Shown here in pieces: positions 57,440 to 64,000 of a stretch of DNA of 64,000 nt (position 1 is the first letter of the stretch; every line of letters starts with the position of its first letter). Source of the stretch: Nitrosospira sp. (GTDB lineage: Bacteria > Pseudomonadota > Gammaproteobacteria > Burkholderiales > Nitrosomonadaceae); contig JACDSH010000009.1 in the NCBI GenBank assembly GCA_013450215.1, forward strand, positions 1 through 64,000, given 5' to 3'. Position numbers and translations under genes: made by a program. Under the pieces are notes generated by a model, which saw only the letters and a program-made list of their open reading frames with translations, was not told the origin of the DNA and did not search any database.

Positions 57440-59485
57440 TTACTTCTGGGTATAAAGATGGCAGTGTGCCGTATGGGTAAAACTGAAGCTGCTAGCCTCT
57501 GGATAAATCTCATGACATACGGGCATCACCTTAGGGCAGCGTGGATGGAAGTGACAACCCGCCGGTGGGTTTGCGGGTGAGGGCAAATCTCCATGCAGCC
57601 TTATGACCTCACGTTTTAGATCAGGTCCAATTACCGGAACAGCTGACAGAAGTGCCTGAGTATAAGGGTGCTGTGGACTTCCCATCACCTCATCCATGCT
57701 GCCACGTTCTACAATTCTGCCTAAGTACATCACCGCCACTTCATCAGCGAGATATTCCACCACTGAGATATTGTGCGTAATGAATAGGTATGAGAGGCCC
57801 AAACCATTCTGCAATTCTTTCAACAGGTTCAGAATCTGTGCCTGTACCGACACGTCCAATGCACTGGTAGGCTCATCGCAAATTAACAATCTTGGATTGA
57901 CTGCCAATGCACGTGCAATCGCAATACGTTGACGTTGACCGCCTGAAAATTCATGCGGGTAACGCCATTTCGTTTCTGGTGGCAAACCTACTCTCTGTAA
58001 TAATGCATCTACCTCCCACCTCTCTGAAGAGGAGGGTTTATCCCCAGCACTAACCGGCTTGCCTCTAACATTCAGTGCGTTCATACCCTCTTCGATAATA
58101 TCGACAATGCGCATTCTCGGGTTGAGTGATGAATATGGGTCCTGAAATATAATCTGGAACTCAGCACGCTTCTCGCGTAACTGCCTACGCTCTAACCCTA
58201 CTAACTCCAATCCATCGTAGAGCACACTCCCAGCAGTAGGTCGAATCAATTGCAAAATACCCTTGCCAACTGTGGTCTTTCCACAACCTGATTCACCCAC
58301 CAAGGCCAGGGTACCTCCACGCGGAATTGTCAGTGATACTCCGTCCACCGCCTTGACATGCCCTACCACCCTTTTCATCAGACCCTTCTGTATGGGGAAA
58401 TAGACTTTAAGGTCTGTGACACGCAACAATTCTAGAATGGAGCAATCCGATTGAAGAACAGAAGCTCTCTGAGGGGTTCCCTCGACCGCCTTAACTGAAC
58501 TAGGGGCTCTCGAACCATTATCTTGATCAAAGAGATGGCACTTCACCTGATGACCAGAGGTGACCTCGCTCCATCCTGGCATCGTGGTTCGACATAAATC
58601 CCAAGCGTGGTCACACCGGTCAGCGAAACGACAACCGATGAATTCTCTTGATAGCGGAGGTACGGTGCCACTGATCACCGCCAAACCACGGTCACGCTTA
58701 TTTTTCGCTGGCAAAGAAGCGAATAATTTGTGCGAGTAGGGGTGAGAGGGGTTGTGGAAGAATTCTTCACGTGTTGCCATCTCAATGATCTGGCCCGCGT
58801 ACATTACTGCCACCTTGTGTGCCATCTCCGCTACCACGCCAAGATCGTGTGTTATCAAAAGTATCGACATGCCGCTGCGTTTCTGTAGATCACGCATGAG
58901 ATCAAGTACCTGAGCCTGGATGGTGACATCCAGTGCGGTAGTAGGCTCATCTGCAATCAGCAGTTCCGGCTCTCCGGCCAGCGCCATTGCGATCATCACA
59001 CGCTGCTTCATTCCACCAGAGAACTGGAACGGATACTCTTCCATACGCCGATCCGCATCAGGTATTCCAACCTGATTTAGTATCTCTAACACGCGTTGGT
59101 GTTGCGCAACTCCGCGTAAATTAAAATGCCTCCTCAGAACCTCACCGATCTGCTCTGCCACCGTCATCACGGGATTCAGACTCAGCATCGGTTCCTGGAA
59201 GATCATGCTTATCCGCTTTCCTCTCACATTGCGCATATCCGCTTCCGGCAACAACAGCAAATCCTCTCCACCGATTCTAATGGAACCAGCAATGATCTCA
59301 CCCGTCTCTGGCAACAGTCTCATCACTGACAGAGCTGTCATGGACTTGCCGCAGCCAGACTCTCCTAACAATGCAAAAGTTTCACCCTGCATAATCTGAA
59401 GACTAAGCCCATCTACCGCCATCACCGGTGCGGGTCCGGTATGAAGCAGAGTCTGTAAATTTTTAATTTGCAATAACAGATTCAT
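57440..59485 (-). CDS. yejF: Oligopeptide/microcin C-type ABC transporter, fused dual ATPase
   Basis: 681 aa with two complete ABC cassettes. Confidence 0.92.
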   Translation of the reverse strand: MNLLLQIKNLQTLLHTGPAPVMAVDGLSLQIMQGETFALLGESGCGKSMTALSVMRLLPETGEIIAGSIRIGGEDLLLLPEADMRNVRGKRISMIFQEPMLSLNPVMTVAEQIGEVLRRHFNLRGVAQHQRVLEILNQVGIPDADRRMEEYPFQFSGGMKQRVMIAMALAGEPELLIADEPTTALDVTIQAQVLDLMRDLQKRSGMSILLITHDLGVVAEMAHKVAVMYAGQIIEMATREEFFHNPSHPYSHKLFASLPAKNKRDRGLAVISGTVPPLSREFIGCRFADRCDHAWDLCRTTMPGWSEVTSGHQVKCHLFDQDNGSRAPSSVKAVEGTPQRASVLQSDCSILELLRVTDLKVYFPIQKGLMKRVVGHVKAVDGVSLTIPRGGTLALVGESGCGKTTVGKGILQLIRPTAGSVLYDGLELVGLERRQLREKRAEFQIIFQDPYSSLNPRMRIVDIIEEGMNALNVRGKPVSAGDKPSSSERWEVDALLQRVGLPPETKWRYPHEFSGGQRQRIAIARALAVNPRLLICDEPTSALDVSVQAQILNLLKELQNGLGLSYLFITHNISVVEYLADEVAVMYLGRIVERGSMDEVMGSPQHPYTQALLSAVPVIGPDLKREVIRLHGDLPSPANPPAGCHFHPRCPKVMPVCHEIYPEASSFSFTHTAHCHLYTQK

Positions 59486-60990
59486 GGAGAGTGAGAGCCC
59501 TTAATCTCAGCCTCTACTGTCTTGTCTTTAGAATATTGCTCGCGGCCCCTGCGTTGCAGTTTCCTAGCTTGTAGTGGCCAGGTTCTCACACGCGGATTGA
59601 ATGCATCTTGAACTGCATCTGCAAAAAGATTGGCGCTTAGAACCAATGCAAACATGAAACCAAAGGCTGATAACAGAGCCCACCACACCATCGGCTCACG
59701 TGCCATTTCCAGACGTGCTGCATTGATCATGGTCCCGAAACTTATCATGGAGGGGTCAACACCGACACCAACATAAGACAGAACAGCCTCGGCCAGAACT
59801 AATCCACTGAAATCCATCACCGTAGCAATCAATACGATATGCATCACATTCGGAAGAATATGGCGACTAATGATGCGCCAATGAGAGACCCCGAACGCGT
59901 GAGCCGCCTGAATATACTCCATCTCCCGCAGCTTCAAGGTTTCACCGCGTAGTAGTCGACATAAACCAGTCCAACTAGTGACGCCAAGTATGATGCAAAG
60001 AAACAGCAGACGCAGATCGGCCCGTGCAGCAATGGTGTCGAATAGCTCGGGATGGGTCTCCATGTAAACCTGCATCATCAATACTGCAGCTGCGATCAGC
60101 AATACGCCTGGGATTGAACTCAGGGTGGTGTAAATATACTGAATCACGTCATCCACCCACCCACGGAAATATCCGGCCATGATGCCAAGCAATAATGCAA
60201 AGGGGAGCATCATCAAGGTGGTGAGAGTGCCGATCACCAGCCCGGTACGGATGCTCTTGAGTGACTGATAAAATACATCTTGCCCAACCTTATCAGTACC
60301 GAATATGTGGTAATGAGTGGATAGCATCAGCGCTACACCGATCGACATGAACATCAATGCCAGTGTGGCTAAGACTGCATTCCATGGAACTTCAGTATCA
60401 CCTCGACGGATGGCAGATAATGTAAATGAAAGTGTTGCACTGTCCCGGCGTGCCAATGAAACACTCAACAAGGTCAACACTAAACACCAACTCAGTAAGC
60501 CCAATGCCAGTCCCGTTGTTGCTCGTTCGGCCACATCATTAGTTAACTGCGTTGCTGGATCCTGCAAATGCGCCCCTCCAAATTGCAAACGTGGGAATTC
60601 TCTCATCTGCGCTCCATCTGGCAACTCAATCGTTTCTCTAGCGTAAAGGTGTGCGGCAAAGGGTGCTGAGTAAGTCTTCTCGACTCGCGTACGCAATGGA
60701 GTGGCGATGATATCGAGAAGACTCAGCACTTCCACGCTATAAACCTTCTCACTATTACTGCCATTCTCGATAGCAGGACGGAAATGTACCGTGTCGAGTA
60801 GCCCAATAGACATAAAGAATACCAGCACCGTGAGGGATGCCATCCCGCTCGCACTATGACCTACTCGCCTCCATGGTACGAGCATGTGCTCATTGCGACG
60901 TACGTACCAAACAAAGACAAGAGCCACCATTACCAGCAAGTATATGAGGGCATCGGTCCAGAGAATGACAGGCTTGAAGAGCATACTCAC
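59482..60990 (-). CDS. yejE: ABC transporter permease YejE-like, N-terminally extended
   Basis: 502 aa; HIFGTDKVGQDVFYQSLKSIRTGLVIG, DPSMISFGTMINAAR; 4-nt overlap with yejF. Confidence 0.88.
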   Translation of the reverse strand: MSMLFKPVILWTDALIYLLVMVALVFVWYVRRNEHMLVPWRRVGHSASGMASLTVLVFFMSIGLLDTVHFRPAIENGSNSEKVYSVEVLSLLDIIATPLRTRVEKTYSAPFAAHLYARETIELPDGAQMREFPRLQFGGAHLQDPATQLTNDVAERATTGLALGLLSWCLVLTLLSVSLARRDSATLSFTLSAIRRGDTEVPWNAVLATLALMFMSIGVALMLSTHYHIFGTDKVGQDVFYQSLKSIRTGLVIGTLTTLMMLPFALLLGIMAGYFRGWVDDVIQYIYTTLSSIPGVLLIAAAVLMMQVYMETHPELFDTIAARADLRLLFLCIILGVTSWTGLCRLLRGETLKLREMEYIQAAHAFGVSHWRIISRHILPNVMHIVLIATVMDFSGLVLAEAVLSYVGVGVDPSMISFGTMINAARLEMAREPMVWWALLSAFGFMFALVLSANLFADAVQDAFNPRVRTWPLQARKLQRRGREQYSKDKTVEAEIKGSHSP

Positions 60991-61964
60991 TCCAACCTTA
61001 TTCTTGGATCAACCAGGGTATAGGAGATATCCGTCAAGATGAGCCCAACGATATAAAGCAATGAGCCGAGAAACACCATTGCACGCACCACAGCAAAATC
61101 CTGTGAGCTGATAGCATCAATGGTATAGCTACCCAGTCCCGGTATGCCGAAAAATGACTCGGCGATTAGACTCCCAAGGAACAGCAATGGGATCACCACT
61201 ACCGCACCGGTGAGGATCGGGATCATGGCATTCCTGAGAACATGTCTGAATAGCACGATACTTTCTGGCAAGCCCTTGGCACGAGCGGTCCTTACATAGT
61301 CCTTACTCATCTCTTCAAGAAAAATAGTACGGTACCAACGTGTACTGGCGCCAGCGCCGCTGATTATGCCGATGATAACCGGCAAGACTAGGAACTTACC
61401 TGCATCAAGTCCGCTGCTATAGCCAGAAATAGGGACCAGATGCCAGAGCTTACTGATCAGAAACTGTCCGCCGATGATGTAGAACAAGCTAGAAATAGAC
61501 ATGAGCGCAACGCACAGGACCACCCCCCAGAAGTCCACATAAGTTGCACGAAAAAACGCCATCACCAGCGCGAAGGTGATGTAGACAATCAACCCTAACA
61601 AGAACACCGGCAGAGCAATGGCGAGACTCGGTAGCATGCGTGATTTTATTTCGTGGGCGATATCACGCCCATCGTCAGCACGCCCGAAATCAAATGCGAA
61701 CATAGCAACCGATTTCTCAAAAAAAATAGTATGCGTAAACTTTCCAGACCCTTCTTCACTATCGTTGAGCATCAGCGGTTTGTCGTACCCCCGCTCATGC
61801 TTCCATTTCTCGATCGCTTCGGGAGTGACTCGCTTAATGCCCAACTGCATCCGGGCCATGTCATCGGGCGTATTGACGACAAAGAACAAAGTGAAGGTGA
61901 TCAGATTCACTCCGACCAAGATTGGAATGGCGTAGAGGATTCGACGGATGATGTAGTTAAGCAT
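60987..61964 (-). CDS. yejB: ABC transporter permease YejB-like
   Basis: 325 aa; MLNYIIRRILYAIPILVGVNLITFTLFFVVN. Confidence 0.92.
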   Translation of the reverse strand: MLNYIIRRILYAIPILVGVNLITFTLFFVVNTPDDMARMQLGIKRVTPEAIEKWKHERGYDKPLMLNDSEEGSGKFTHTIFFEKSVAMFAFDFGRADDGRDIAHEIKSRMLPSLAIALPVFLLGLIVYITFALVMAFFRATYVDFWGVVLCVALMSISSLFYIIGGQFLISKLWHLVPISGYSSGLDAGKFLVLPVIIGIISGAGASTRWYRTIFLEEMSKDYVRTARAKGLPESIVLFRHVLRNAMIPILTGAVVVIPLLFLGSLIAESFFGIPGLGSYTIDAISSQDFAVVRAMVFLGSLLYIVGLILTDISYTLVDPRIRLE

Positions 61965-64000
61965 CTCCTGCCTCCGATACCCCTACACTTTTCGATGCCT
62001 CTCTGGTCCCCATGGTCCGCTCTCTGCGACGATATGCGACCATTGCAGGAACTAGGCTCCCTAACAGCACCAACAGACCAACCACAGCTGGCCACAGTAC
62101 CGGTTCATTCCATTCTCGCTGCTTCTGTTCACGTAAACTACCGTCTATACGGTAGTATTTAATATTATTGTTTGATAGCTTATTGGGCTTCACGTTGCTA
62201 TACCAAGCGTGATAAAGCCCATAATCCTTGGGATGATATCCCCATAGCCAGGGTGCATCATTTCGCAAAATATTTACCATACGATCTATGATCTGTTGTC
62301 GCTCAGGGCTATCCTCCATATTCTTCATCTGCTCGAACAGTTGGTTGTAATCTTGATTATCATAATTGGATGCGTTCTGACCATCATTATCAACCTTCCG
62401 CTCCGCCCCGCTCAGCAGGAATAGGAAATTCTCTGGATCCGGGTAATCAGCGTTCCAACCCCACTCGAAGATCTGAGCATTTCCCTTGCGTATCTTGTCC
62501 TGAAATCGATTGTAGTCAGTGCTACGCACCACTAGCTGAATATTGAGTTTCTGAAATTGCTTGCGCATCCAATCAAGGCTGGACTTATCATCTGCACCGC
62601 GGGAGGTCACATCAAAATATAGCACCAACGGTACGCCGGTTTTAGCGTCCATCCCATTGGGGTAGCCCGCTTCAGCCAGCAGCGCTTTAGCAACAGCGAT
62701 TGACTTTCGTTGCGGCCGTTCCTGCAGCCAGTCATAGACCACCGGGTTGATGCCGTCCCTACCATCACGATGACCCGCAATACCTGGGGCAATCGGTCCT
62801 TGTGCTGGAATGCCACGACCATTGGCAAAGATTGAAACATACTCCTCATAATCTACTGCGATGGAAATAGCCTGTCGTAATTTTCTGGAAGGCTCGGATA
62901 ATCCTCCGACTACCGGGTCCAGCATATTGAAACCCATGTAGTAGGTGGAGGTTGCAACCGCGGTCTCAAGCCGAATTCCTTGCGCCTTCATCGCTTCGGT
63001 TACGGTCGCCTCTCCCTGTCCCGTCATTTGTACCGCTTGATCAAAACTGTCTGATCCAATGCCAGATGCATCATAGTAGCCCTGAAGGAATTTATTCCAT
63101 CGGGGAATGCTCTCCTTGTCGCGGCTAAATATGACCTGGTCGATAAAAGGTAGTGGCTTACCCGCATCTTGTAGTAAGCCAGTCTGTTCATCCATTGGCA
63201 TCCCCTCTGAGGGATAACTCTCGCCATGAAAGTTTGGATTCTTCTCCAGTATCATCACCCTGTTAGGGTCATTCTCGGTCAGCATGTAAGGTCCGGTACC
63301 TACCGGATACCAGTCAAGTGTGATGTTCTTCTCTGCCAAGCCCTGCTGCGTATAAAAGCGTTCGGCTTCCCATGGAATCGGTGAGAAAAAAGGCATCGCC
63401 AGCCAGTACATAAACTGTGGATACTTACCCTTAATCTTGATGCGATAAGTGTACGTATCCACCACCTGGGCACCCTCCAGCGGATAATCACGCAGGTCCA
63501 AGTATGCGTTATTATCCTGCTGTTTAGGCTGCACCTCGGATGCCGCCCTCAGAGTGGCAGAGTATTCCTTGAGACCCACGATGTAGTCCGACATTAATCC
63601 AAGGATAGGCGAGTGCAACCTAGGATGGGCTAGGCGCTTGATCTCATATACATAATCTTCCGCAGTTAATTCGCGCGTGTCGGTGCGGGAGAAATCACTA
63701 AGCTTATAAACTCCAACCAAATCTTCGGCAGTCAAGTTATGGTAGAGGAATTTCCCCAGATCACCCCTGGCAAATGCTGGATGCGGTTGAAAACGAATAC
63801 CAGGCTTGATGGAGATCTCATAAATCGTATAAGCAATCTTCGCAGTGTCAACATCACTCGGCAGATTCGCTCCATTCTTATCTAAATACTGCGCCACCGG
63901 CATTCTCGCCGCTGTCCCAGGAATCAATGTGTAAGGACGCTTCAGATAATGATACTGCAGCGGCGGCTCATAAATCTGGGCGGTCAGCAAAATTTCGTTT
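61957..64000 (-). CDS. yejA: Extracellular oligopeptide-binding protein YejA-like (partial, runs off window end)
   Basis: Family 5 SBP sequence; reading frame is open through position 64000 (NEILLTAQIYEPP), so the listed start is internal. Confidence 0.9.
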   Translation of the reverse strand, partial: NEILLTAQIYEPPLQYHYLKRPYTLIPGTAARMPVAQYLDKNGANLPSDVDTAKIAYTIYEISIKPGIRFQPHPAFARGDLGKFLYHNLTAEDLVGVYKLSDFSRTDTRELTAEDYVYEIKRLAHPRLHSPILGLMSDYIVGLKEYSATLRAASEVQPKQQDNNAYLDLRDYPLEGAQVVDTYTYRIKIKGKYPQFMYWLAMPFFSPIPWEAERFYTQQGLAEKNITLDWYPVGTGPYMLTENDPNRVMILEKNPNFHGESYPSEGMPMDEQTGLLQDAGKPLPFIDQVIFSRDKESIPRWNKFLQGYYDASGIGSDSFDQAVQMTGQGEATVTEAMKAQGIRLETAVATSTYYMGFNMLDPVVGGLSEPSRKLRQAISIAVDYEEYVSIFANGRGIPAQGPIAPGIAGHRDGRDGINPVVYDWLQERPQRKSIAVAKALLAEAGYPNGMDAKTGVPLVLYFDVTSRGADDKSSLDWMRKQFQKLNIQLVVRSTDYNRFQDKIRKGNAQIFEWGWNADYPDPENFLFLLSGAERKVDNDGQNASNYDNQDYNQLFEQMKNMEDSPERQQIIDRMVNILRNDAPWLWGYHPKDYGLYHAWYSNVKPNKLSNNNIKYYRIDGSLREQKQREWNEPVLWPAVVGLLVLLGSLVPAMVAYRRRERTMGTREASKSVGVSEAGDA

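Overview
The window is a gene-dense 64 kb stretch of a betaproteobacterial-type chromosome; the gene orders smc-zipA-ligA, grpE-dnaK-dnaJ, clpS-clpA and DUF971-ubiE/Tim44-ubiJ-ubiB suggest a Nitrosomonadales-like relative (inference). Most of it is housekeeping: ssb, a YajR-type MFS transporter, uvrA, phoBR, the dnaK operon, purB, mnmA, icd, cspA, clpSA, dodecin, an iron(III) fbpABC transporter behind a Fur-box-like site, mltB, ubiE/ubiJ/ubiB, potABCD, frmA, hemJ, def, an MTIP phosphorylase with hpt, ligA/zipA/smc, queF, prfC and yejABEF. I saw no CRISPR array, rRNA, tRNA, transposase or prophage. The most interesting region is about 5.6 kb (28.85-34.44 kb) between ubiE and the Tim44-ubiJ-ubiB genes. 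It holds an orphan squalene/phytoene synthase, a three-gene operon strongly resembling hydrogen cyanide synthase hcnABC, a small ankyrin protein, a small winged-helix protein and a c-type cytochrome. Within it, a 31-bp element (26/31 identical) sits upstream of both the squalene synthase and the cytochrome gene, in the same orientation. Other leads are unannotated hydrophobic small ORFs near 42.6-42.85 kb, a sigma-32-like promoter before grpE, a palindromic element between dnaK and dnaJ, and compact terminators shared by convergent genes.
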